From Pogostemon cablin (taxonomy: Eukaryota; Streptophyta; Magnoliopsida; Lamiales; Lamiaceae): DNA of 64,000 bases. Made by a program: the position numbers and the translations under genes. Below the pieces are notes generated by a model. The model had not been told where the DNA came from, searched no databases, and was given only the letters and a program-made list of their open reading frames with translations. The stretch is from positions 30,032,927 to 30,096,926 of the forward strand of contig CM042987.1 in NCBI GenBank assembly GCA_023678885.1. The letters run 5' to 3'. Positions 36,047-48,583 of the stretch are shown here, one piece after another. Numbering within the stretch: position 1 is the stretch's first letter; every line of letters starts with the position of its first letter.

Positions 36047-37100
36047 GTAACGTTAGTAATTATGCACAAATTATAATTATCTATATTTATTTTCTTTAAA
36101 TATGTATGTTCGTCAATGAAATCATGCCTTGAATACCTTGTCCGCCGATAATTGATGCTCTTAGTGTGTTCGCTGATGTAATTGATATGCAATTGCATGT
36201 CCGCCAATAAAACCATTCTTAAATTGATATGTCCCCTGATGATTGATATGTAATTGCATGCCTGCTGGTAAATTGATCATTTGAATTGCTGGTCCGTTGG
36301 AAAATTGATCATCAAATTGCATGTTAATTAAAAGAAAATATTAAGATAACATGTGTCCGCAAGGATTTTTATTTCTTATCACTGGACACGTGTCAGCCAA
36401 TCTGTCTTGATGTGTTTCAGTCTTTTTTTTTATATTATCGTGCGTTTTTTATTTTTGTAATTATTTTTTTATATTTTTAGTTGGATGATAGTGATTAGAT
36501 TAGATTATATTCTTTCTTCTTTAGATATGTCCCCCAAGTCGGTGTCTCCATATTTAAAAAAAAATTAATTTATCTTAATTAACGACGTGTCCGCCATGTT
36601 AAATAAAAAGTAAAATTAAAATGATATGAGGTAAATTTTAAATAGTTGCGTCCGCTTAGATTTTATTATTATTATTATTATTATTATTATATTAATATTA
36701 ATTTGCATCCGCTTAGATTTTATTTATAAAATGATATCATTTTAAAAATTTATTTTATTAGTAAGTAATATCATAAAAGAACAATCAAATTCTGACATAT
36801 GACTTGTGTCCTCCAACGGTACTTGTTATCTCATTCCCAATGCTAAATAGTGGGCCACCCCTTAGGGGTATTCATGACATTACATGTATTTTGTGAGCAA
36901 ATTAGATGTAATACAAATGATAGGGCAATTTAAATGTTGCACATCCCATATAGGGCAAGTTGTGAGATTTCCCATATATTTATATAGTGTCAGTCTATTA
37001 CATGAGAAAACAATTAATTAAGTACTTCTGTACCTTATAGGGATAAAATCTAAACCCTAAACTAAAAAATCTCTTACATGTAACTCGTATAACATATTAC
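36047..37100. other. Right end of the satellite block and AT-rich DNA
   Basis: 36047-36360 continues the satellite unit interrupted by the LTR element and then becomes the inverted partner of 26060-26520. Further right, isolated 'gtccgc' words persist to about 36715 (tgcgtccgcttagattttat, and the related tgcatccgcttagattttat after a (tta)n run at 36664-36693). No gene is seen. Confidence 0.6.
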
Positions 37101-37258
37101 CTTCTCGATAAATTCTTGAGTGTTCAATGTCTTCATGAGCCCTTCCGGGATCCAATCGGGATAATTGAACGTTCTGATAGTGTTTGGCATGAGAGTCTTA
37201 ACAGCTTCAAGATTGTCCTCCTTAGCAGCATGCTCAACAGCTTGTATACAATACTTTG
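37101..37258 (-). pseudogene. Orphan coding exon, unrecognised protein
   Basis: A minus-strand acceptor (actcag at 37259) and donor (gag aag/gtaata at 37100) bound 158 bp that is open in one frame: KYCIQAVEHAAKEDNLEAVK, TLMPNTIRTFNYPDW, IPEGLMKTLNTQEFIEK. Codon usage and the amphipathic helix-like pattern look like genuine protein, but I do not recognise the family. No neighbouring exons are found, so it is probably a captured or stranded exon in repeat DNA. Confidence 0.6.
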
Positions 37259-37426
37259 CTGAGTATTATCACTATTTATGAGTGATGCTACTTTTAGGTA
37301 TCAGGATTGTAAAAGGTACTCGGAGTTTGCCCGCCGTACTTATATTATTTATCTTATTCCTACTTTTCGGTTTATTTTTCAGGTGCTAATGAGATGTGAC
37401 TAGTGAATTCAAGTGCTCGCTCCATA

Positions 37427-38615
37427 AAAACTAGCATTTGACCCGTGCGGTTGCACGGGAATAAATTATCACAATATTATTGAATTTTATTTAACAATTA
37501 AAATTCTGTTTGAATTGAAATATATTATGTGTACGTAACTATTAATTAATTTTTTAAATATTATTTGAATTTTACGTTATTATATTTAAAATTTTTAATA
37601 TAGAAGTTGTGATATGATGATTAGAGTACTTTATTCGCCCTACGAATCCGATTGCATTTAGTGTTTGCACAGAGATTAAGGAATATTGCATTTAATGTAT
37701 AGTGAGTTGAGAAATATAATATTTTAATATATATATATATATATTAGATAGTTGTATTAGTATTGTGCGTGACCCATGGAGATACAGTAAATTAATTGTT
37801 TTGTGTGGTCTCATTACCAAAAAGATAAATATAACAATATTTGTGAGATGCCCTATTTAGTAAAATGTAACAATACTCATTGGACAATATATTCCTTTCG
37901 TCCTACCCAATTTGTATTAAAAACAAATACCTTCTCTTCGTTCCATGAGTGTTGTCACATTTTACTAAATAGTGTGTCCCACAAACATTGTTATATTTAT
38001 ATTTTTGGTAAATAAAGCTCACACAAAACAATTAATATATCTCGATGGGGCCAAACACATAACACTAATATAGCTACCCACTATACTATACATTAAAATA
38101 TTATATTTCTCAACCCACTACACATTATATACATAGATATATAAAATATATACCCTATAATACATTTTATATAGTATATATAAAGTTCACCAAAAATATA
38201 TACCCCATCCCGCAGATATTGTTATATTTTACGAAAATTATGCATATACCCCATATTTATTATGTATGACCTACATTGATAAATGAAAAACATGACATTA
38301 ATTTATAATTTAAAAATTAAACAAAACTAGCATTTGACCCGTGCGTTGCACGGGAATAAATTATCATAATGTTATTAATTTTATTTAACAATTAGAATTC
38401 TGTTTGAATTGAAATATATTATGTGTACGTAACTATTAATTAATTTTTTAAATATTATTTGAATTCTATGTTATTATATTTGAAATTTTTAATATTTGAA
38501 ACTTAGAAGTTGTGATATGATGATTAGAGTACTTCATTCGTCCTACGAATCCGGTTACATTTAGTGTTTGCACAGGGATTAAGAAATATTGCATTTAATG
38601 TATAGTGGGGTGAGA

Positions 38616-38661
<46 letters not shown>

Positions 38662-39222
38662 GTATTAGTATTGTGCGTGACCCATGAAGATATATTGATT
38701 GTTTTGTGTGGTCTCATTACCAAAAAGAGAAAAATTACAATATTTGTGAGATGTCCTATTTAGTAAAATGTAACAACACTCATTAGACAATATATTCCTT
38801 TCGTCCCACCCAATTTGTATTAAAAAAATACATTCTCTTCGTTCCATGAGTATTGTCACATTTTACTAAATAGTGTGTCCTACAAACATTGTTATATTTA
38901 TATTTTTGGTAAATAAAGCTCACACAAAATAATTAATATATCTCCATGGGGCCAACACACAACACTAATACAGCTACCCACTATACTATACATTAAAATA
39001 TTATATTTCTTAACCCACTACACATTATATACATAGATATATAAATATATACCCCATAATGCATTTTCTATAGTATATATAAAGTTCACCAAAAATATAT
39101 ACCCCATCCCGTAGAATTGTTATATTTTACGAAAATTATACATATACTCCATATTTATTATGTACGACCTACATTGATAAATGAAAAACATGACATTAAT
39201 TTATAATTTAAAAATTAAACAA
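37427..39222. repeat. Tandem duplication, two diverged units of about 896 bp
   Basis: Units 37427-38322 and 38323-39222 both open with aactagcatttgacccgtgc and the palindrome cccgtgcg(g)ttgcacggg. They share aattctgtttgaattgaaat, gtgtacgtaactattaatta, a microsatellite of different length (37728-37745 / 38619-38658), gagtgttgtcacattttact and catgacattaatttataatt. Both contain 'cgttccatgag' words typical of degraded Stowaway-like ends. The units differ at many positions. Confidence 0.88.
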
Positions 39223-39229
39223 AATACTT

Positions 39230-39230
<1 letters not shown>

Positions 39231-39262
<32 letters not shown>
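39231..39262. repeat. (AAT)n microsatellite
   Basis: About ten trinucleotide units at the right edge of the 896 bp duplication. Confidence 0.9.
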
Positions 39263-39263
<1 letters not shown>

Positions 39264-39510
39264 TAATATGTATGGCTAAAGAAAAAAATGAATTTATAAT
39301 CTTGTATTAAAAAATGGCATTAATTTATAATTTAAATATTAAAAAAAAATATACTCCATTCATTCCATAAGTGTTGTCACATTTTACTAAATAGTACATC
39401 ATATAAATATTGTTACATTTCTATTTTTGGTAAATAAGACCCACACGAAACAATCAATATATCTTCATGGGGTCCCACACAATACTAATAAGCTACCCAC
39501 TATTGGCAAA

Positions 39511-39769
39511 GACTTGTGTGAGACCGTCTCACGTAAGCCCTTATGTGAGACGGATAAAAAGTGATAACATCACTAATGAAAAGTGATACTCAATCGATGA
39601 AAAGTAATAATGGTGGAGTGAACTATTTCATGAACAATTTATAGTATAAATAAAACGTAATAACATTTTATAGCGAAAGTGATAACACTTTATAGCGAAA
39701 GTGATGATAATTTAATAATTTTTTATTCGTCTCATGTAAGGGCTTATGTGAGACGGTCTCACAAAAGAC
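39511..39769. mobile_element. MITE with 'gagacggtctca' ends, unit 1
   Basis: Inverted ends of about 45 bp: gacttgtgtgagaccgtctc acgtaagccc on the left and, reversed, gtcttttgtgagaccgtctc acataagccc on the right. Each end is itself palindromic (gagaccgtctc). The interior repeats aaagtgataac. No ORF. Target duplication not certain. Confidence 0.8.
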
Positions 39770-40570
39770 GTACCCTAAAATATTACTATATTTCTTAACC
39801 TACTACACATTAAACATGTGATATACTTCATAAAATATACCCATATGTATAGATTAATTTGGAGTAATAATCCCCTATTAAGGACAATAATATTCCTTTA
39901 AAATAAGAGCAGGAAACATATTTGCCCTAATAGCTCTTATTATATACTAATATAGATAAAATAAATTATGTAATAAGCAAAAGACTATAGTAAATATATG
40001 TTAATCTACATACAACAAAAATATATTATGTATGTATTGTGTACAATGAATATTAATGTATAAGTTTTCTTATTATATATATAATAATATAAATATATTT
40101 TGATTAATATACACACATGTCTTATTTATCTACATATATACATACAATGGATACAACAATGAAGATAAATTTTTTTGATTAATTTACGCAGATTTTGAAA
40201 AATATAAATTAGTGATGGGTGTGGTGAATGATGAGGTTGAAGTGAAATATACGAAATTAATGTTAAAAATGTCAAAATTATTTAATCATATTTCCTCAAA
40301 TATATAAAGAATATGGGAAAGAAATATAGACATTATTATGCATGTATTAAAAGAAAATTAAATTAATTAGTTTGTGAGATGTTGAGGAGAAATTGAAAAG
40401 AGATGAGATGAGATAATTTAAAGATAATTTGACCAAACTTTGAGCGGGAAAAAAAGTTTGACCCTATGTGCTTTTATATATATATTTTGGTAAATAAGAC
40501 CCACACGAAACAATCAATATATCTTCATGGGGTCCCACACAATACTAATAAGCTACCCACTATTGGCAAA

Positions 40571-40829
40571 GACTTGTGTGAGACCGTCTCACGTAAGCCC
40601 TTATGTGAGACGGATAAAAAGTGATAACATCACTAATGAAAAGTGATACTCAATCGATGAAAAGTAATAATGGTGGAGTGAACTATTTCATGAACAATTT
40701 ATAGTATAAATAAAACGTAATAACATTTTATAGCGAAAGTGATAACACTTTATAGCGAAAGTGATGATAATTTAATAATTTTTTATTCGTCTCATGTAAG
40801 GGCTTATGTGAGACGGTCTCACAAAAGAC
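40571..40829. mobile_element. MITE with 'gagacggtctca' ends, unit 2
   Basis: Identical second copy, carried by the 1060 bp tandem duplication rather than by separate insertion. A diverged family member is at about 58440-58670. Confidence 0.8.
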
Positions 40830-41752
40830 GTACCCTAAAATATTACTATATTTCTTAACCTACTACACATTAAACATGTGATATACTTCATAAAATATAC
40901 CCATATGTATAGATTAATTTGGAGTAATAATCCCCTATTAAGGACAATAATATTCCTTTAAAATAAGAGCAGGAAACATATTTGCCCTAATAGCTCTTAT
41001 TATATACTAATATAGATAAAATAAATTATGTAATAAGCAAAAGACTATAGTAAATATATGTTAATCTACATACAACAAAAATATATTATGTATGTATTGT
41101 GTACAATGAATATTAATGTATAAGTTTTCTTATTATATATATAATAATATAAATATATTTTGATTAATATACACACATGTCTTATTTATCTACATATATA
41201 CATACAATGGATACAACAATGAAGATAAATTTTTTTGATTAATTTACGCAGATTTTGAAAAATATAAATTAGTGATGGGTGTGGTGAATGATGAGGTTGA
41301 AGTGAAATATACGAAATTAATGTTAAAAATGTCAAAATTATTTAATCATATTTCCTCAAATATATAAAGAATATGGGAAAGAAATATAGACATTATTATG
41401 CATGTATTAAAAGAAAATTAAATTAATTAGTTTGTGAGATGTTGAGGAGAAATTGAAAAGAGATGAGATGAGATAATTTAAAGATAATTTGACCAAACTT
41501 TGAGCGGGAAAAAAAGTTTGACCCTATGTGCTTTTATATATATATAGATAGATATAGATTTTGAGATTTTTTTCTAAGTCATTTTGAGATTTTTTTCTAA
41601 GTCGAAGGTTCTGCGTAATTTAATTTTAGGATGATTTTCCTATTAATTTGCTATTCAGATTGTTGGTATAATAGATTTAACTTTAATTGAAACATTAATA
41701 TGTTCATGTGATCTTGTTAATTTATTATAATCCTTATTCCTTTTATATAATT

Positions 41753-42862
<1,110 letters not shown>

Positions 42863-43024
42863 ATTATTTATTACTATTATTTATACGCATAAAATTATTA
42901 TTATCATTGGTAATATTATACTATAATAATAATATCACTATTTATTTTTATAAAATTAAAATTTTATAGATATTAACTATTTTTAGAATTTTGATATATT
43001 AATTAACAAATGACTTATTATTAT

Positions 43025-43335
43025 TTAGAGTGTATATTGGGTGCACCCGGGTGCAAGGATGCACATAATATCTTTTTATTCTATTTTGTATAAATATTAT
43101 TCTATTTTGTATACGTGTTTTGTAATAATCTTATACTTTTTCACTTTAAACTTTCATTAAAAAAACTAACATCAATATGTGTATAACATTTTATTGAATA
43201 TTATATACAATTTTTCATTAAAAAAATTAACAATTAAATTGTATATATTTTTACACTTAATTGTATATGTTTTTGTTTATATTTGTATATGGGTGCACCC
43301 TATCTTTAGGTGCACCCGGATGCACACTATAAATT
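43025..43335. mobile_element. Small 'gtgcaccc' element
   Basis: Left part gggtgcacccgggtgcaagg, right part gtgcacccggatgcacacta, with an AT-rich middle sharing attctattttgtatacgtgt and cattaaaaaaact with the copies at 9053-9170 and 51205-51760. No ORF of known type. It is a non-autonomous family with gtgcacc-rich inverted ends whose superfamily I cannot name. Confidence 0.6.
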
Positions 43336-43392
43336 GCCTATTATTTAAGTTCGAAATGTTTTTTTTTTAATTTATAAATATTAAGATGTTTA

Positions 43393-43626
43393 AGGTTAAC
43401 CATCCTTATTAAGATTGATCATCTAATTGAGCAGGCGACGGCATGGCGTTGCTGCTATATGTGGGATTTTCTCTATGATACTATTTTGAGGTGCCTCATC
43501 CTTGGTGGCCGGAAAACAGCATCTGTACAGATGACTACAAGAATGGATGTCTTATCTTTTTTGAAGGGATTCATACAAGACCATCACAGATTTAGATCTC
43601 TCCATTTAGGTAGTTTGTGCATGTAA
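43393..43626 (+). pseudogene. Orphan exon-like open frame, unrecognised protein
   Basis: A 77-codon plus frame; acceptor-like gagcag at 43434 and donor-like tttag/gtagtt at 43609 mark a likely exon of 175 bp. Its reading is ATAWRCCYMWDFLYDTILRC, LILGGRKTASVQMTTRMDVL, SFLKGFIQDHHRFRSLHL. The composition is protein-like and unlike the AT-rich flanks. The family is not recognised and no adjoining exons are seen. Confidence 0.5.
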
Positions 43627-43842
43627 ATTTCTCTTCATCTTATCCATTTATTAGATTAAGATTTTGCCACATCACCTTTTTTCTTATTAATTACTCTTAA
43701 ATTAAATCAAAATTTTCTTATATTCGTTCATAGCTTTTTTCTTTTCCTTTTTTTCTTTCATTTATTATTATTAATTATAATTTTAATAATTATATATAAT
43801 ATTTTACTTGATTTATTTTACTTTTCAATTCATAAAATCTTG

Positions 43843-44110
43843 GGGTGAGGCTCTTGTGCCTCAGCGCACACCGTGCACTTTAAAAATATAGTATTATGGG
43901 TAAGAGTATATTATTTTGTTCTAAAGATATACACTTTAATTAATAAGGATACACTATTTTGTTGTAAAGGGTATACACTTTTCATTAATATTTTTTATTT
44001 TTATTTAGAAAAGAAAGGGTACACATCTTTATGCTAAAGAATACACAATTTAATACAAAAATTCTAAAGGCGCATAGAGTGTGGTCCGTGTGCCTGGGTG
44101 CTCTTGTGGT
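43843..44110. mobile_element. 'gtgaggct-tgcg' element, copy 1
   Basis: Begins gggtgaggctcttgtgcctc and ends gtgtgcctgggtgctcttgt. The interior has gggtatacacttttcattaa and aattctaaaggcgca, shared with copies at 44681-45075, 45240-45632 and 61430-62396. Confidence 0.7.
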
Positions 44111-44680
44111 TTATGGTATATTTTGTCCATAAAATTTAATATTTATTCTTAGAATTTATTGTTAATTTAAAAATATAATTGTAAATTTATTCTTGTGGTT
44201 TATGTTATATTTTGCCCTAAGGTTTACTATTTATTTTTAAAATTTAGTCTTAATTTTAAAAGTAAAATTATAATTTTACCCTTAATGTTTAATATTTACT
44301 TTTAGAATTAATATTAATTTTAAGAAAATAATTACAGTAATAATTAATAAAAATTAATTAGAATTGAAAAAAATAACAGAAAGAATGAGTTTTATAGAAA
44401 CTAATATTATCCATCCGTGTGTTGAACGGAGAAAATTATATGATTGGACAGTCAAAATTAAAATTGAATTATTTCTAAATAGAGTAAAATTAAAAAAATT
44501 GAAAATAAAAGTAGAAGTTTAGGTTAAAACGTTTAGGTTTGTTTTATATATGTATAAATAGATATATAAATTTATAATTAATTAAAGTCGGGAAAAATAC
44601 TGGGGTAATTAAGACTCTAAAGTCAGACGTAAAATTATAACCGAGATTTAATTAATAGTTAGTATTATTTTTTAAACAAA
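44111..44680. other. AT-rich repeat remnant
   Basis: Words such as tttaatatttattcttagaa and ttaattttaaaagtaaaatt recur here and at 63480-63650. A ccgtgtgttgaacgg palindrome at 44414-44428 resembles the cccgtgcgttgcacggg word of the 37.4-39.2 kb units. No gene. Confidence 0.45.
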
Positions 44681-45075
44681 GAGTGAGGCTTGCGTACGCC
44701 CGGACGCACGAGAACATATTCCGTGCGCCTTTAGTATTATGGATAAGGGTATGTTGATTTGGTTTAAAGAGTATACACTTTTATTAAATAAACGGTACAC
44801 CATTTTATTCTAAAGGGTATACACTTTTCATTAATATATTTTTTTTCTTTAGAAAATAAAAGGTACACATTTTATACTAAAGGGTATACAATTTAACACA
44901 AAATTCTAAAGGCGAACGGAGTGTTGTCCATGCGCCCAAATACACACAATAATTTTCTTTAGAAAATAAAGGGCACACATCTTTATACTAAAAGCCAAAG
45001 GGTATACAAACTAACACAAAATTTTAAAGGCGCACGGAATGTGGTCCGTGCACCCGGGTGCACAAAAGTTTTTGC
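44681..45075. mobile_element. 'gtgaggct-tgcg' element, copy 2
   Basis: Starts gagtgaggcttgcgtacgcc and ends gtgcacccgggtgcacaaaa. It carries two successive 'aaagggtacaca ... aattctaaaggcgca' modules, i.e. an internal duplication. No transposase. Confidence 0.75.
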
Positions 45076-45239
45076 CTTAGAGAAACGTAGAAAATTTGAA
45101 GAGAAGAAGAAATTAAATTAACTGGGTGAGGTGGCTTTATAATCACCATTAGATTTAGTGGGTGACAGGGTCGGCTCTGAGGGTTGTCCTGATAGATTCT
45201 TGTCATGGACTCTTAAATTTTGGGGGCCCCAAAATTTTT

Positions 45240-45632
45240 TGAGTGAGGCTTGCGTGCGCCCGGGTGCACGGGAACATATTCCGTGCGCTTTTAAAAATTT
45301 AGTATTATAGATAAAGGTATATTGCTTTGGTCTAAAGGGTATACATTTTAATTAATAAAAGGTACACCATTTTGTTCTAAAGGGTATACACTTTTCATTA
45401 ATATTTTTTTCTTTAGAAAATAAAGGGTACACATTTTTAAACTAAAGGGTATACAATTTAACACAAAATTCTAAAGGCGCACGGAGTATTGTTCATGGAC
45501 CCAGATACACAGAATAATTTTATTTAGAAATTAAAGGGTACACATCTGTATATTAAAGGGTATATAATTTAACACAAAATTCTAAAGGCGCACGGAATGT
45601 GGTACGTACACCAGGTTGCACAGAAGTTTTTG
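45240..45632. mobile_element. 'gtgaggct-tgcg' element, copy 3
   Basis: Starts gagtgaggcttgcgtgcgcc, ends ggtacgtacaccaggttgcac-agaagtttttgcc. Same module order as copy 2. Confidence 0.75.
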
Positions 45633-46520
45633 CCAAATTTTTTTTACGTATTTATATATACTACTTTTGTTTTTCAAATCCAGTCATCTTTAATAAATTG
45701 ATTGGACTTTAAGTTTATCTAAGATTAATATAAATCACTTTAAAAAATAACTAAATAAATATTCTTATTTTGATTGGATCAATAATTTTATATCTTCCAC
45801 AATCCACAATAATCATTTATATTTTCCAAATTTTTAGAGTTTTTTCAATTTTGTTTTAGAGTTTTTTTTCAATTTTTTTTCTTCAAAGAGCTTCCAAATT
45901 AAGAATTTTCCACATTTAATCAACATAGAATGAGTTATAATTTTTTTTAAATCATGAAGTTATAAAAACAAACGGTCTGGTTAGAGAGGAGAATGACTTT
46001 TCGATAATGTTGCTGTGGATTTTATTCTTTTCTATTTTTTTATTTTATTTTATAAGTATACTTGGGGAAATGCGAATTCGTACTGATTGCCTACCAATTA
46101 GATTTTATAGTTTTTTTAGTGTTACTAATTAAATGTGTTTTAAATTTTATAATTTGTGCTATAATCATGTTTTCTTAGAAACTGAGTAAAAAAATAAAGA
46201 AATGAAAAGAAAAGAAAAACTTGAAGAAAAGACTAATTCTCATTTGCTCTTAATAAATTTATAAAAATGAATTCTTCGAAATATAAAAGTAAGAAAAATG
46301 AGAGAAAGGGGATGAATAACTCAAGTAGTTGAGAATAATAATGATTTAAATGAGAAAGAATGTAATAATAATGATTTAAATGAGAAAGAATGTAAGAAAT
46401 ATATTCTAGTTGAGAATTTAAATAACTTGAATGAGAGTGATTTATAAACAACGAAAAAAATTATGAAAAATGTATAATAAAATCGTGAAATATAAAAATA
46501 TTTTAAAAATTAAAATTATG

Positions 46521-46525
<5 letters not shown>

Positions 46526-46551
<26 letters not shown>
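46526..46551. repeat. (AT)n microsatellite
   Basis: About 13 units, followed by actagatttcataacatgct, a start-of-element-like word related to the actagcatttgacccgtgc starts at 37.4 and 38.3 kb. Confidence 0.9.
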
Positions 46552-46925
46552 CTAGATTTCATAACATGCTTCGCACGTCATACTTTGTAAGGTAATTTTT
46601 TTGTCTAATTAATTTTTATTCCACTATTTTATTCTTGTGAAAAGCCCTTTTTAACATAATATACTTAATAAGCAATTTAAGTGAATATTCATTATAGTAA
46701 TCACTTTTAAACTTAGATATATGCAATAAATCATTGAATAACATCAATTCAATTCTTAATTAGTAATGAATTAGAATAGTAGGAGTTTTTTAGATGCATT
46801 TTGCAATAATTCTTAAAGGTGGTGATTTTTTTTTTGCAATTTTTCAAAAGTGGGGATTAATTTGCAATAGAAGTAAAGTTCGTGATTATTTTTGCAATTA
46901 ACCTAATAGAATAACATTGTAAATA

Positions 46926-47105
46926 CTCCCTCCATCCCGAGAAAGGTCCCTATTTCCTTTTTGCATGTGAATTAATGAGTATTATTATTTTATGTATAGT
47001 GTGTAGTTATATTAGTAGTAAGTGATGTGCCATATATGGTTCCCTTTTACTAAAAGTGAAAAATGAGGACCTTTGAATTAGACGCTCAATATAGTAAAAT
47101 GGAGA
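46926..47105. mobile_element. Degraded Stowaway-like fragment
   Basis: Left end actccctccatcccgagaaa; internal words attaatgagtattattattt and tatagtgtgtagtt also occur at 9463-9500. No clear right end. Confidence 0.5.
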
Positions 47106-47561
47106 CATATCGGTAGATATATAAGGACAATTCTGTCTAAAAATATTTTTCAAACCTTGCCACTCTTATGTATTGCCACTTTTATATATTATGATATGGT
47201 AGTTAAATGCCATTTATGGTGGAGAAAGACATTATTCCGCAGTTTAATTAGTTCTCCATAGTGAATTTGTTGAGTTTTGCTTGTTTAGGTGGTATTCAAT
47301 CACTCCCGTGGGATATCAGGCTTAGAATTTTTTTTTAGTGAAGCAGCTCGTGGTCTGGCCTTCTTGCATTAATTACATATACAAGTTATCTAAACTTTAA
47401 GATCTCATTCATTTTGCTTGCTTAAATTTTCAAAATCAAAATCTGCATTTCAAAATTCATAATTTCAAAGTACATAATTGATACATATGAACTGAAATTA
47501 ACTATATATAAGTAGCGAAGAAATAGAAGCCAAAAACATTAAGCAAAATTTCTTCACAACA

Positions 47562-47747
47562 TTAACTGCAGGCTTCATCAAAACTACCATTCTTGTACCA
47601 TCCATTAATAAAACTCAAATATTTGATGATATCATGATTAAAGGCCCTCTCTAGAGTGGGATCAAATACTTTTACTTTACCTATTAGTCCTTGAGAAGAG
47701 TATGTGCAATCAATATGTGACAATGTTGGGGTAAATACTAATTTGCT
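47562..47747 (-). pseudogene. Exon-like C-terminal segment, unrecognised protein
   Basis: A minus-strand frame of 61 residues ending in TAA: SKLVFTPTLSHIDCTYSSQG, LIGKVKVFDPTLERAFNHDI, IKYLSFINGWYKNGSFDEAC S. It has no initiator Met, so it would be a terminal exon. Protein-like composition, family unknown. It may belong with the exon-like pieces at 48364-48444 and 50420-50507 on the same strand. Confidence 0.45.
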
Positions 47748-48363
47748 TCAGATAAATTCCAACTTCTTGCTGACTTGCATCATTTATTGCTTGCAAAAAG
47801 TATCCACCGATATACTTTAAGTAACCATTTCTTGCTTGCTAAATGTATTCGCCAATATATTATAAGTAATCACATTTTGGAGTATCTAAAGATTGGATAA
47901 AAAAAGAAAAACAAACATCTGCATTGAGTCGAATGGTATGTAGGAGATTTGAGCTTTATATAAAAATAAAAAAACTCTTAAGTACTAAGCTAAATAGCAA
48001 AAAGACTAAAGTACTGCCAAAGCCCAAAAAATTAAAACAATGATTTTGACTGTTAATTTTATTTTAAACATTACAAGGCAAATCGACTATTTTCATGGAA
48101 GAAATAGCATTAAGCAACACTTTATAGCTATTAGCTATAAATATAATCTTTATTATTTGCAACACTTTATATTCCTTGGAAGAATATATCTGTATACACA
48201 GAGATTATAAGATTAATAAGCCAATCACTGTAAGATGTGATGTACATGCATAAAAATAAAGGAAAACATTATGTTTAATTTCTCAATCAAATTCAGATAT
48301 TGGTAATTCATTTCACAAACACTTAATTACAGATTGGGAAGTCATAAGAGCAACTAAAGAAAC

Positions 48364-48444
48364 CTGAGAATAATTTTGAATATGGCAGTCTTCCCCTTCA
48401 GTCCTGCACAATTCTTCGATACGGCAGAAATGAAAAATAGTACT
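48364..48444 (-). pseudogene. Exon-like 81 bp segment, unrecognised protein
   Basis: Bounded by cttttgcag and cag/gtttct. 27 codons without stop: STIFHFCRIEELCRTEGEDC then HIQNYSQ. The exact multiple of three and good splice signals suggest a real internal exon, present or past. The MULE at 48584-49869 lies directly upstream, within the would-be intron. Confidence 0.45.
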
Positions 48445-48583
48445 CTGCAAAAGAGAGCAAAGGCAAACAGATATGTAATGGTAACCATGCATATAGCTAA
48501 GCAATCTCACCCTCTATGCTTGCAAGGGAATCAATAATAAAAGAAAACCAAATATCTTTTGAATGTTAAATTGGATGTTTTGG

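Larger units (their letters stand above)
39427..41545. repeat. Perfect tandem duplication, two units of 1060 bp
   Basis: ccacacgaaacaatcaatat is at 39441 and again at 40501, and line-by-line comparison to gtgcttttatatatatat (40485 / 41545) shows no difference. Each unit contains one MITE (39511-39769, 40571-40829). Such identity in fast-evolving AT-rich DNA means a very recent duplication or an assembly duplication. Confidence 0.93.
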
